Of a stretch of DNA of 64,000 bases, positions 40,901 to 45,725 are shown piece by piece. Every line of letters starts with the position of its first letter. The first letter of the stretch is position 1. Location: contig JASJOG010000008.1 of assembly GCA_030142905.1 (NCBI GenBank), positions 3,242,501-3,306,500 on the forward strand, written 5' to 3'. Origin of the DNA: Heliopora coerulea. Taxonomy: Eukaryota > Cnidaria > Anthozoa > Scleralcyonacea > Helioporidae. The position numbers and the translations under genes are program-made. Below the pieces are notes generated by a model. The model was not told where the DNA came from, did not search any database, and was given only the letters and a program-made list of their open reading frames with translations.

Positions 40901-43900
40901 AAAGTCTTCTGATGTTCTTCCCAAGTGTCGGCAAAGATGATGATGTCATCGATAAATACAAGACACCCGCTTATCCCATGGAGCAATTTTGTCATCATCC
41001 GCTGAAAGGTGGCCGGCGCGTTTGTCAAGCCAAAGGGCATAACAGTAAACTCATAATGGTTGGGGCCGACCGTGAATGCGGTTTTTGGTATATCCGCTTC
41101 TCGCAGGGGAACCTGCCAATAGCCTGAAGCTAAATCTAACGTGCTAAAGAAGCGTGCTCCACCAAGTTTATCGAGGATCTCGTCCACTCGTGGCATTGGG
41201 AACGCATCTTTCCGCGTAACTGCGTTTAAGCGTCGAAAATCGACGCAGAAACGATAATCATCGTCTTTCTTGGGGGCCATTACTATTGGAGATGACCACG
41301 GACTGTTGCTTGGCCTAATGAGGCCCCGAGCAAGCATTTCATCAACTTGGTTCTTGACAACTCTGTTTAAATGAACAGGTATTCTGTATGGTCGTTGTTT
41401 GACCGGTCGGCTGTCTCCAGTGTCAATTGCATGTTCAGCGTCGTTGGTCCGACCCAAAGGGTCATCTGGTCCGCTTACAAATACGTCTGCGTATTTCCCC
41501 AGCAGAACCGATAATTTATTGACAGTTGGCGCAGCTGCTTTAATAAGCAAGCGCGTTTCCCCAGAATCCCACGATAATTTTTCCTGTGCAATATTAACAA
41601 CCATCCCATTTGCTTTCAAGAAATCAGCACCGAGTATGCACTGGTTCTGCATATTTACTACCACAAAGGTGTGGACTACATTTAGACCATTTACGTTTAC
41701 ATGAATATCAGTCATGCCAATCACGTGTACGTTCTCCCCACCCACGCCCCGTGCCCTCAGTTTACATTCCCTTATGTGTCCTCGGACAATGTCCTTGTTT
41801 ACCAGTGACACAGTCGCTCCGGTGTCTACGAGACACTGTTGCAGGTGTTCACCTAATGTAGCTTTAATGAAAACTGCAGTTGGCGAAACACTGTTAATTG
41901 GAATGGCGTTGTCGTCACGGGCTGACCCCTGGCCTAATAGCGGGTCAGCTCTTGGTAGTTTCCCTGGCGCTGTTGTTGAGGAGCTTGGTACCGAAGCTGA
42001 CAATCACGGGCAAAATGTCCGAGTTCACCACACACAAAACAGTAGTTTCCGTTCCCACGTTGCCCACGGTCATTTCTTCGCCTGGGTTGACGACATTCGT
42101 TCGCGAGATGATTAAATCCGCCGCAGTTATAACAAGCGCCACGTCTACCTCGACGGGGTTTCTCCGTTCGAATTGCCGCCACGTCACTGATATTGTTCAC
42201 TGATGCTGATAATTGATTTACTTTCTCGGTGAGAACTTCGACGCTTTCCTTTAACTGGCGCACCATTGTTGACTCGCTGCTGGCTTCGTCATCTCTTTGA
42301 ACTCTCATTTGGTTCACTTTAGGATCGGTATTTGGCGATGACAACTCAGGTGTCAAATCTAATTGTTGTGCAATCTGGACTGTCTCCTCGTATTTCAAAC
42401 TCGGTCTTTGTAATAACTCGCGTTTTAGCGCAGGAGAAGATCCTTCGATAAATTGCTGCTTTAAAAGCGTGTTTCTCTCGTCAATCCCAATATTAGGGAT
42501 TGCTCGACTGAGCAGGGTTTCCAACCCATATGCGAACACTTGGATATCCTCCCCCGGCTTGCGCGCCCGTCGACGAAACTCCATCATAGCAATATGTTTG
42601 CTCGTTTCATCGCCACCAATGCCTTCTTTATCGCCGCCGTCAAAGCTTTAAAGTCCCCTTTCTTGTCATCTCCAAGCCGATCAAAAACTACAAAAGCTTT
42701 GCCTGATAACAAGGTCGGTAAGCGCTTCAACATTTCTTCCTCTTTCCAACCGTTTGCCGTCGAACACAGTTCGAATTTGCGCAACCACAGTCCGAAATCG
42801 CCGTCTGAAAATGTTGCAGGAACAGATAACAAATTTGCTCTCATTGTTGTTGTTGGAGTAGTCATCCTGGTCACGGCACCAATGTAATACGCCACACACA
42901 ATCAAATAACAGACGACCTTTATTAATCACTTCCTTAGTCTCCTACTTGATGTATGTATATGTATCTAGTCTCCTATATCTACTGAACTCTCTCTACTCT
43001 CGTCATTTGATATCTCTATCCTTGATCCCCTCCCTGTGACCCCTGATATATTTGGACACCCTCGTAATATTACAGTAACAATTAGGTTTGCAAAAAGATA
43101 AATTATGAGTGAAAGAAAATATCACTAATTATTTCTTATCTTAAAACTATCTAAATTTTTGCTAGATATCAAAAATATTCATTAATGCACTTTATTTATA
43201 CATTCCGATTCTCCTGCGAAACAAAAATAGTTTCGGTTTCACTTCAGTTCTCGTTGTGCGATTATATAATTAAATTTTCTTCTGTCTGAAAACTTAAATG
43301 ATGAGCAGGATTTATCAGTGGATATGAACATGCCGTTTTAAATAATTAAAAAATCGGTAAACACCAGCGCCACTGTGAGCTATTACGTTTCCTTGACAAT
43401 CAGTAAACTCAGATAAACACTAATGTTTTTCCAGAATAAACGCTTCCACACATGGGTGTCAGTTCTGGTAGGAATGGCTTTTTAAGTAAATATGAATACT
43501 CCCAGAATTGTTTCGTTGACTTTCCTTCTGAAGGCTGAAATAATTCTTATTTTTTTTCCCGTTGATGCTTTGGCCGCACACTAATTGCATTAAAATGGAT
43601 TTTGTGTATTTTACAATGGAAGCAATCATACCAATATAAATGTCGCAACAGGGAGGACCATTTAAATTATTTTCATGGATAAACATTTTTGGGTTCAGAT
43701 AAGTTGTAATTTAAATTTTGTTTATTCATGATTTTCGTAACAGGTTTCATGGACAAAATGTCTATCAAGATATTTGATAAAGTTGATCGCCAAACAAAAC
43801 AGGAATCGGAGAAATTTCCAAATTATGCTCTAGGATCGAATTCCAGAGACGAATTAAACAGCAAGGTTTCAGGGAAAATACTGGGAAGTTGCTCATAAAA

Positions 43901-45725
43901 CTGTTCAAGTTCATACTATTCAAAGGAAGGCTTCACCATGGATAACAACGAACCTGGAAAAACTTGCAAAAGCTACGAAAATTAATCAAAAGTAATGACT
44001 TTAGGATTAGAAATCAGGAATCAAGTGATAAAAATATGGCATTAGAGTTGACACCAGCGGCAAAGCAACGGAAGAAGTTACACAACGGTGAAGACAGATA
44101 TTGTTGAGAAAATCGGAAAATTTTATCCACATGGGCGACTGAAAATTATTTCAAAGCTTTGCTATTTGACTGTTGTTGGACTGCAGCAGCTCCACTCAGC
44201 CGAATTAAACTGTCTGACATCAGCCAGAATAAAATCTTTGGAGTCAGCAAAAGTCATTCTCAGATATCGAAGGGTTTGGCTAAAAGTACGAACTATGAAT
44301 AAAAAGTAATGTAATAACTTTGATAGCTTGAAGACAAGAAATACGCCATACGGCAATGAAAATACTGCAGCAGAATTAGATAACAGATACAAAGCAATAG
44401 GCAACGTATCATGACAAAGAGTGTGGAAATGGTAGAAAAAAGTCAAAAACGTTCATGACCAGCGAAGAGTGTATACCAATAAAGCTCGACTGAAAACACG
44501 ACAAAAAGAAAATCATACATAAGACGATAGATAGCTTTAAAATCAGAAACAAGAAATAAATGAAAATACAGTAGAAAAAATTCGGGTTGACCAGAAGAAG
44601 AAATATCCAAACCCACAAGTTGATGATGTAAAAAAGAAGCAAAGTAAACGGGGAACTTCATACGTGTGAAGGGAAGTTAAAAAAAGAGGTTGTCCTAGAC
44701 TTGTGAAACGCTCGAAGTTTTAATTTCATTCATCACGAATTCTGACATATATAGCTCAATGGTTAGAGCGTCTAACCGGTCATCAGAATGTTGCGGGTTC
44801 GATCCCCGTCTGGGCCTCAGAAATCATTTTCTGAGTATCGAGCTTGAAGATCGTTCATCTACCTCAATGTATCCAAGCTCTCACGTTTTCTCAAACATCA
44901 AACTGCCTCAACCATTATTAATATATAGTGGCTTCCGCTTAGGTCGCACATATATATCGAATTTACACCTTAGCTCACCATCTGAGTCTCGGTAGCTCAA
45001 TGGTTAGAGCGTCTAACCGGTCATCAGAAGGTTGCGGGTTCGATCCCTGTCTGGGGCTCAGAAATCATTTTCTGAGTATCGAGCTTGAAGATTGTTCATC
45101 TACCTCGCATCTGTACCATTGTAAACTTAGTTTTTCTTGGACTCTACTTCAAGTGTGGCATTTTTTTATTTAATAGATTTTTTTTGTCCGGCTGCAGCTG
45201 CCAAACTGAAAGTTTTGTTCGAGTAGACACGAAGCAATGACCGGCGATCAGTAATCCCGGTAACTCCGTCGTGAATCAACTAGAAACCTGAACAAAGAAG
45301 ACCACTCTGAAAAGCTAAACTGATAAGAAATAAACAAGTTCCATAGTTGCTAGAAATCTTTAGTGTTCCTGTTAAACTGCAGTGAGAAACTCCCTTTTAA
45401 CTATGCATGAGTATGAATAATGGGCTTCTTTACCCTTCATTATCATGCACATTCCTGACTATGATCCTAAGAATTCACCAAAATTGAGATGTATTACTAT
45501 TTCGAGTTTGTTTAAACACATTAACTTCTTTATCATTTCGACAAAAAGAATCCCCAAAAACACAGTTTGCTTGACAGTCCTTGACAGTCCAATGCAATAT
45601 TGAAGGAATAAGTAAGCATACGTGAACCACAGTAATAAATAAAATTTAATTAACTTGATTTTCTTACCAATAGCAACACGAATCCAGGAAACCAGCAGTA
45701 AAACAAGTACTGCACTAACTGTCAT
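5918..45725 (-). CDS. Mucin-like NIDO-AMOP-VWD-EGF matrix protein (16 exons)
   Basis: Spliced gene read right to left. Coding exons: 45668-45725, 36136-36254, 28642-28962, 27648-27742, 24793-24900, 21577-22091, 19586-19816, 17375-17704, 14633-14887, 14234-14433, 11382-11712, 10116-10238, 8252-8374, 6871-7002, 6550-6672, 5918-6049. All junctions are GT-AG with compatible phases, giving 3196 bases with no stop. Order: signal peptide (1-19), NIDO (about 21-260), AMOP (about 273-405), VWD (about 406-600), cadherin-like module (about 678-744), EGF-like domains (about 768-1065). This order is that of metazoan mucin-4/sushi-like proteins and of coral mucin-like proteins of the skeletal organic matrix. 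Secretion or surface anchoring, adhesion and calcium binding are inferred from the family. The C-terminus (membrane anchor or not) is not resolved. Introns reach 9.4 kb because of inserted transposons. Confidence 0.85.
6550..6672 (-). CDS. Mucin-like gene exon 15: calcium-binding EGF
   Basis: 123 bases. DVDECARAETNLCDQEC then GSYNCSCNAGY, a standard cbEGF with D/N-hydroxylation-type spacing. Phase 1 both ends. Confidence 0.92.
6871..7002 (-). CDS. Mucin-like gene exon 14: EGF-like
   Basis: 132 bases. ASDLCEEGQNTCSQIC ... CECNGGFVLGEDGKSC; lacks the D-x-D-E start, so probably not calcium-binding. The donor is a weaker GTTTGC. Confidence 0.88.
7072..7170. repeat. AT-rich and (TGTA)n microsatellite
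   Basis: ATATT/TA runs passing into TGTGTGTATACGTGTGTATG units. Confidence 0.8.
7308..7441. repeat. Short MITE-like inverted repeat
   Basis: Arms 7311-7344 and 7401-7434 pair over about 34 bases (ACTTGCGAATAAATT shared exactly, then CGAATCGA), with about 55 bases between. Intronic. Confidence 0.6.
7534..7640. repeat. (ATACAT)n microsatellite
   Basis: About 100 bases of ATACATATACAT repeats. The open frames across it on both strands are low-complexity artefacts. Confidence 0.85.
8140..8222. repeat. (CA/TG)n microsatellite
   Basis: ACACACATAT and TGTGTGTGTG runs between exon 13 and a dispersed repeat. Confidence 0.8.
8252..8374 (-). CDS. Mucin-like gene exon 13: calcium-binding EGF
   Basis: 123 bases. 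DIDECSRPNDCAQLCNN followed by GSYECYCRIGF. Phase 1 both ends, same length as exons 12 and 15, pointing to exon duplication. Confidence 0.92.
8700..8910 (-). repeat. tRNA-derived SINE, copy 1
   Basis: On the minus strand: a module with AGTGGCTTCCGCTTAGGTC, then a tRNA-like head with an A box (TAGCTCAATGATTAGAG) and a decayed B box (GGGTTCTTTCCC), then the CTCAGAAATCG...TTCATCTAT tail. The same order is seen at 44870-45110. Confidence 0.65.
8935..9085 (+). repeat. tRNA-derived SINE, copy 2 (opposite orientation)
   Basis: Plus-strand head with GGTCATCAGAAGGTTGCGGG, B box GGTTTGATTCC, then CTCAGAAATCG...CTTGACGAGCCTTCATC. The A box is decayed. Forms a head-to-head pair with copy 1. 9086-10115 is intron with a (GT)n tract at about 9495-9515 and nothing else seen. 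Confidence 0.65.
10116..10238 (-). CDS. Mucin-like gene exon 12: calcium-binding EGF
   Basis: 123 bases, a single cbEGF domain starting DIDECITDNGGCEQQC and ending in the C-x-C-x(4)-F pattern with a D-G-D loop. Phase 1 both ends. Confidence 0.92.
10990..11100 (+). repeat. Degenerate TTAGGG-like array
   Basis: A run of GGGTTA, GGTTAGAGTTA, GGGATA, GGGTTATGG and similar words, an eroded interstitial telomere-type repeat inside an intron. Confidence 0.55.
11382..11712 (-). CDS. Mucin-like gene exon 11: two EGF-like domains
   Basis: 331 bases. First EGF: LCACQNGGICFVP ... CECPLGKTGRYCG. Second: DFCESATGTVCHPLATC ... CGPCPSGYSGNGAVCA. Classic six-cysteine spacing ending in C-x-x-G-x-x-G-x-x-C. 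Phase 0 in, phase 1 out. Confidence 0.9.
12221..12554 (-). mobile_element. hAT-like MITE, copy A
   Basis: 334 bases with terminal inverted repeats CAATGGTGGCGACAGG / CATTGGTGGTACCAGA and a decayed 8-bp target duplication (tgtacaat / tatacaac). The interior matches 23975-24341 in inverse orientation, including the GGGGAA...AATTAACGAT end, AAGATAATGGACT words and the CGTTATTTTCGCAAGAATAATCGCA block. Non-coding. 12555-14233 is intron without a recognised feature. Confidence 0.75.
14234..14433 (-). CDS. Mucin-like gene exon 10: cadherin-like / Ig-like module
   Basis: 200 bases. Reads NTVPYFTDNITLLNVTLGEN and FNALDEDGDVLNFEVEGMPS; the P-x-F, G-x-x-x-x-W and A-x-D-x-D-G-D-x-L-x-F pattern is that of a short cadherin-like repeat with a likely calcium site. 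Phase 1 in, phase 0 out. Confidence 0.78.
14633..14887 (-). CDS. Mucin-like gene exon 9: post-VWD segment
   Basis: 255 bases, acceptor TTCATATTAG, donor GTAAGT. Begins RVESENKLYTNVSDD and includes a paired-cysteine unit SVCGNDVNCLFDIAATGN, a pattern that follows VWD in MUC4/sushi-domain relatives (C-x(4-5)-C-x-x-D). Phase 1 in and out. Confidence 0.82.
15310..15420 (+). mobile_element. hAT-like MITE, 5' half only
   Basis: Begins CAGAGGTGGTGCCAGAGG and continues through the same CCTCCCT...GGGGAA...ATTAACGAT stretch as the copy at 23975, then stops matching after TTTCACTGATAAC, where another inverted-repeat unit begins. Confidence 0.6.
15423..15817. mobile_element. MITE-like unit with 20-bp perfect inverted termini
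   Basis: GGAAAATTACACGTTAAAGT at 15423-15442 is exactly inverted at 15798-15817. The 395-base unit interrupts the hAT-like copy that starts at 15310. Target duplication not clear. 15818-16600 shows nothing further. Confidence 0.55.
16600..16662 (+). repeat. Interstitial TTAGGG repeat
   Basis: TTAGTTAGGGTTAGAGTTGGGATTAGGG and following TTAGGG-type units, less eroded than the one at 10990. Confidence 0.6.
17010..17330. mobile_element. Foldback element with a 60-bp palindrome
   Basis: Outer arms GCTATTATATTCAAGATGG (about 17024-17042) and its inverse ending in TTGAATATAATAGC (about 17282-17301) enclose a (TA)n tract and a palindrome at 17179-17238. The palindrome has two 29-base arms that are exact reverse complements, with only GT between them. 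It lies in the intron within about 40-150 bases of exon 8's donor. Confidence 0.7.
17375..17704 (-). CDS. Mucin-like gene exon 8: VWD domain, second half
   Basis: 330 bases, acceptor TGTTTTCAG and donor GTGAGT. Contains LSGYWNDNLDDDFILPNGT (the G-L-x-G-x-x-N-x-x-x-x-D-D-F motif of VWD) and ends IHYDFGEA, with the Trp completed by exon 9. Several N-x-S/T sites suggest heavy glycosylation. A foldback repeat begins within 50 bases of its donor. Confidence 0.88.
17705..19585. other. Intron 7, two small hairpins only
   Basis: Hairpins at 18301-18356 (ACGCGTCAACTTTC / GAAAGTTGACCTGTG) and 18549-18590 (AGTTCGTCTA / TAGACGAACT). An AATAATAATGATAG tract at about 19410. No open frame with protein sense. 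Confidence 0.4.
19586..19816 (-). CDS. Mucin-like gene exon 7: VWD domain, first half
   Basis: 231 bases. WGFGDPHFQTLDGKNYTFNG is the defining G-D-P-H-x-x-T-x-D-G-x-x-Y-x-F-x-G opening of a von Willebrand factor type D domain, directly after AMOP. Phase 1 in and out; acceptor TTTGTACAG, donor GTAAGC. Confidence 0.9.
20525..21275 (+). other. Unassigned repeat-like block with LTR-type promoter words
   Basis: Contains short open frames with no recognised domain, then at 21108-21120 a TATAAATAG box followed by GCAGAGCGCTATTCACGGAAGAGC and a region ending near CTCGCAACAGTCGTTAGC. This resembles the U3-R-U5 layout of a retroelement LTR, but I found no TG...CA ends with a target duplication and no second copy. 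Confidence 0.25.
21577..22091 (-). CDS. Mucin-like gene exon 6: AMOP domain
   Basis: 515 bases. After a linker (SGNVLIEEIDDERGN) it reads ECINWY, CVRPCPPSL, RCCYRL, ENCCVKSNFC and RRRICRSRGW. The cysteine pattern (C-x-x-W-Y, then a C-x(3)-C-P cluster, paired Cys, and a closing C-x-x-R) is that of AMOP, the adhesion-associated domain of MUC4 and related proteins. Phase 2 in, phase 1 out; donor GTATGT. Confidence 0.82.
22228..22345. repeat. Inverted repeat around CACTGTTTGCTGC
   Basis: CACTGTTTGCTGC at about 22231 and GCAGCAAACAGTG at about 22333 enclose roughly 100 bases. Small foldback in intron 5. The remainder of 22092-23974 shows only the dispersed motif at 22561. Confidence 0.5.
22559..22600 (+). 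repeat. Dispersed CGCCAGAYGATTTTACTCG motif, copy 1
   Basis: AACGCCAGACTATTTTACTCG then CCGAAGGGG. Related copies at 24695-24745 (minus), 35668-35700, 57578-57625 (minus) and 63196-63240. Confidence 0.5.
23975..24341 (+). mobile_element. hAT-like MITE, copy B, with perfect 8-bp target duplication
   Basis: 367 bases. Left end CAGAGGTAGTACCAGAGG, right end CCTGGCTCCACCACTG. Flanked on both sides by the identical octamer atttaaag (23967-23974 and 24342-24349), the hAT hallmark. No transposase, so mobilised in trans. Confidence 0.85.
24793..24900 (-). CDS. Mucin-like gene exon 5: NIDO end
   Basis: 108 bases, acceptor ACATATTAG, donor GTAAGG. Reads KDYGNFVNDIAPVVGWNAPR and then TNGEYEENKQYSNFQ, corresponding to the A-x-V-G-(F/W)-N-A motif that closes NIDO. 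Phase 2 in and out. Confidence 0.8.
26155..26985. mobile_element. Outer MITE with AAGCCTGGTTCAC ends
   Basis: Left end AAGCCTGGTTCACGCATTAGT, right end the inverse (GTGAACCAGGCTT at about 26971-26983). Interrupted by the inner element at 26179-26836. Non-coding; intron 4 of the mucin-like gene. Confidence 0.65.
26179..26836. mobile_element. Inner MITE inserted in the outer MITE
   Basis: Terminal inverted repeats AGGCCCCGTCCTCACGTATC / AGGCCCTGGTCACACGTATC, extending over about 50 bases with mismatches. Flanked by ttagtcat (26171-26178) and atagtcat (26837-26844), a 7/8 matching octamer consistent with an 8-bp target duplication (hAT-type). Confidence 0.7.
27402..27484. repeat. Foldback hairpin, 25-bp arms
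   Basis: ATTATTGGATATAATGCAGG (from 27411) pairs with CCTGCATTATATCCAATAAA (ending 27475), 24 of 25 bases over the full arms, around a 15-base loop; the outer GCACACAGC / GCTGCGTGC words also pair. Confidence 0.75.
27648..27742 (-). CDS. Mucin-like gene exon 4: short NIDO exon with an in-frame AT tract
   Basis: 95 bases between GTGATTTTAG and the strong donor AAGTAAGT. Reads RNTFQVLITTDNTVAVAIYI and then YADIDWS, the N-T-F-Q-x-x-L-x-T-D strand of NIDO that exon 3 lacks. Phase 0 in, phase 2 out, exactly what is needed to join exons 3 and 5. The Ile-Tyr-Ile-Tyr stretch is encoded by a (AT)6 tract, so slippage there would shift the frame. Confidence 0.82.
28642..28962 (-). CDS. Mucin-like gene exon 3: NIDO core
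   Basis: 321 bases, 107 codons, acceptor TTCCTTAG and donor GTAAGT. Contains ICANGMIRF, then CIAPYWARID, and AWVMTVTWKDLRPLD, the conserved A-P-(Y/F)-W-A-D and V-T-W motifs of NIDO (nidogen extracellular domain). Phase 0 at both ends. Confidence 0.88.
29188..29358. repeat. (AAC/GAC/GAT)n compound microsatellite
   Basis: AATAAC, GACAAT, GACGAC and GATAAT units. The Asn/Asp-rich frame on plus is an artefact. It ends exactly where the LINE-related head at 29359 begins. Confidence 0.85.
29359..30303 (+). mobile_element. Short non-autonomous derivative sharing the LINE head
   Basis: About 945 bases lacking any reverse transcriptase. Its first roughly 125 bases match the start of the long element at 30377 (GTTTC-AAG-TTG-CAATGCT, TGACTGAAGAA, TTTAGCCTACAAAAT, TCTCAAATAGC, CAAGTCCAG-TCCTGGCCTACA). 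It ends in AATAACAATAATAAT. Layout of head plus unrelated body plus microsatellite tail suggests a short internally deleted or composite element mobilised by the long one. Confidence 0.6.
30304..30376. repeat. (AAT)n microsatellite between two elements
   Basis: AATAAT units then ATTATT units, separating the tail of the short element from the head of the long one. Confidence 0.9.
30377..34895 (+). pseudogene. LINE with restriction-like endonuclease (R2/R4/NeSL-like), decayed
   Basis: About 4.5 kb. Recognisable in order: N-terminal region 31007-31687 (helical, with an in-frame stop at 31355); RT 32351-33190 with PISLEK-like PEKDYRPITCLNTSYK, YKKAYDMVNHDW (motif A, first catalytic Asp replaced by Gly), SINIKRGFLQGDSYSPVGFC (motif B) and LFIDD (motif C); thumb region 33309-33734; a CRLC...H zinc-knuckle relic near 34160; and PDATIEGN...TWLVDMACP (the PD-x(n)-D core of the restriction-like endonuclease) near 34420-34480. 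At least six frame breaks or stops. Head and tail both abut (AAT)n. The endonuclease type and microsatellite target recall R4/Dong-type elements, but clade is inferred. Confidence 0.72.
34896..34958. repeat. (AAT)n microsatellite
   Basis: About 20 AAT units between the long LINE and a second 3' fragment. Confidence 0.9.
34959..35330 (+). pseudogene. Second LINE 3' fragment, 5'-truncated
   Basis: Opens with WIVDMACPAEANIAEKRREK, homologous to the WLVDMACPIEKNVKEK segment of the element at 30377, and follows the same region in broken frames (VPSVVGCLG-like). Ends in AATAATAATGATAATAATT at 35333-35370. A truncated sister copy in the same orientation, not a duplication of the first because many positions differ. 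Confidence 0.7.
35668..35700 (+). repeat. Dispersed CGCCAGAYGATTTTA motif, copy 3
   Basis: CGCGCCAGATGATTTTAGGCG followed by TCTTGGGGAAAT. See the copy at 22559. Confidence 0.45.
36136..36254 (-). CDS. Mucin-like gene exon 2: NIDO start
   Basis: 119 bases between TTACAG (acceptor) and GTAAGG (donor). It reads RLVPFENDTVLATSGDDCLR and then the GVGIDFKGNTYDRSF segment, matching the N-terminal strand pattern of NIDO domains (L-P-F-x, then F-x-G-x-x-Y). Phase 1 in, phase 0 out. It was too short for simple ORF calling and was recognised from splice sites and domain sense. Confidence 0.8.
36430..36845 (+). pseudogene. Decayed LINE-like C-terminal fragment (tentative)
   Basis: Broken frames read TQKLRCMSKECQQH, INRIVDLQKTRYHTEFRKNS and LMKLPWLNQEL / EATVVKSRIEIN, similar in feel to the extreme C-terminus of LINE polymerases. 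A duplicated half (about 36600-36670 and 36700-36790) is visible. Ends directly at the 12-bp minisatellite. Confidence 0.35.
36847..36998. repeat. 12-bp minisatellite (AATCAATCAGTC)n
   Basis: About 12 nearly perfect copies. In one frame they spell a Asn-Gln-Ser-Val repeat, which has no start context or function I can support. May be the tail of the preceding fragment. Confidence 0.85.
38349..38540 (-). repeat. 3' LTR of the gypsy element
   Basis: 192 bases, TGTAAT...ATTACA ends. Differs from the other LTR at three sites (near 38388, 38413 and 38419 on plus). Confidence 0.95.
38541..38553 (-). other. Polypurine tract
   Basis: GGAGAGGGTAAAA on the minus strand, immediately between the pol stop codon and the 3' LTR; the expected plus-strand primer site. 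Confidence 0.8.
38554..41957 (-). CDS. pol: Gypsy pol polyprotein (PR-RT-RH-IN)
   Basis: Open frame 38554-42003 (1149 codons); translation probably enters it by -1 frameshift at 41958-41964 rather than at its own Met. Counting from the frame's first Met: aspartic protease LVDTGAT (Asp 60); reverse transcriptase with TLDLASGYWQV and catalytic FIDD (350-353); RNase H with YTDASDTGLGAV (Asp 499), Glu 540, Asp 565; integrase zinc finger His 731, His 738, Cys 768, Cys 771; integrase core Asp 800, Asp 860, Glu 896 with 35 residues between the last two; GPY/F module GPYIILRR near 1040; basic RRSTRQRRPPERY tail. All catalytic residues are present, so it may still be competent. No chromodomain seen. 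Exact gypsy clade not assigned. Confidence 0.95.
41921..41964 (-). promoter_or_regulatory. -1 programmed ribosomal frameshift site (gag-pol)
   Basis: On the minus strand the slippery heptamer G GGA AAC (41958-41964) lies in the gag frame, followed by an 8-nt spacer (41950-41957) and a perfect 8-bp stem GCTGACCC / GGGTCAGC (41942-41949 with 41921-41928) closing a 13-nt loop that holds the gag stop codon. Pol is in the -1 frame relative to gag, as required. The element meets every sequence criterion for eukaryotic -1 frameshifting; function is inferred. Confidence 0.85.
41934..42865 (-). pseudogene. gag: Gypsy gag, one single-base frameshift
   Basis: Starts MTTPTTTMRANLLSVPATF at 42865 and runs to a stop at 42584; the homologous sense continues in the -1 frame (GDETSKHIAMMEFRRRARK) from about 42615 to 41934. 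A lost G in the TTGG(G)TGG run at about 42612-42618 would explain it. C-terminal half has two CCHC knuckles, CYNCGGFNHLANEC and CFVCGELGHFARDC. Nucleocapsid-type RNA binding is known for the family. The break may be real or a base-calling error; no slippery heptamer occurs at the junction, so a second programmed shift is unlikely. Confidence 0.85.
42864..42881 (-). other. tRNA primer binding site (tRNA-His type)
   Basis: TGGTGCCGTGACCAGGAT begins one base after the 5' LTR. TGGTGCCGTGA is complementary to the 3' end expected for metazoan tRNA-His (…TCACGGCACCA). The gag ATG overlaps its last bases. Confidence 0.75.
42883..43074 (-). repeat. 5' LTR of the gypsy element
   Basis: 192 bases, TGTAAT...ATTACA ends, partner of 38349-38540. 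Confidence 0.95.
43080..44746. other. Intron 1, no recognised feature
   Basis: AT-rich; short open frames (for example 44088-44309 plus) without domain sense. Possibly an old repeat around 43740-44670 because of its purine-rich, ORF-relic texture. Confidence 0.3.
44747..44985 (+). repeat. tRNA-derived SINE, copy 3
   Basis: A box TAGCTCAATGGTTAGAG, B box GGGTTCGATCCCC, a TCAGAAATCATTTTCTGA hairpin, then a body with CCAAGCTCTCACG and AGTGGCTTCCGCTTAGGTC. Pol III boxes are near consensus. Directly followed by a second head. Confidence 0.8.
44986..45110 (+). repeat. tRNA-derived SINE, copy 4 (tandem head)
   Basis: GTCTCGGTAGCTCAATGGTT through GGTTGCGGGTTCGATCCC, same hairpin and CTTGAAGATTGTTCATCTACC. 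Not a functional tRNA: the anticodon stem does not pair properly and it continues into the SINE body. Confidence 0.8.
45668..45725 (-). CDS. Mucin-like gene exon 1: signal peptide
   Basis: Starts with ATG at 45725 and encodes MTVSAVLVLLLVSWIRVAIG, a short n-region, a leucine/valine core and a likely cleavage after the Ala-Ile-Gly area. The donor GTAAGAA follows at 45667. It ends in phase 1, matching exon 2. The start is chosen because it is the only Met ahead of a hydrophobic signal that splices in frame to NIDO. Confidence 0.75.

Larger units (their letters stand above)
38349..43074 (-). mobile_element. Ty3/gypsy LTR retrotransposon, young and nearly intact
   Basis: 4726 bases, flanked by the 5-bp target duplication gtaac (38344-38348 and 43075-43079). 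Two 192-bp LTRs differ at only 3 positions (about 98.4 percent identity). Order from the minus strand: LTR, primer binding site, gag, pol (protease, RT, RNase H, integrase), polypurine tract, LTR. Pol is open throughout; gag has one apparent single-base loss. It sits in intron 1 of the mucin-like gene in sense orientation, so its LTR promoter and polyadenylation signals could affect that transcript. No envelope frame is present. Confidence 0.95.

Noticed and set aside
38658..42203. Several plus-strand open frames of 70-130 codons
   Set aside because: Shadows of the gypsy gag/pol coding frames on the opposite strand.
44750..44815. tRNA gene (Arg/Trp-like) at the A and B boxes
   Set aside because: The anticodon arm does not fold into a proper stem and loop and the sequence continues into a SINE body that recurs elsewhere.
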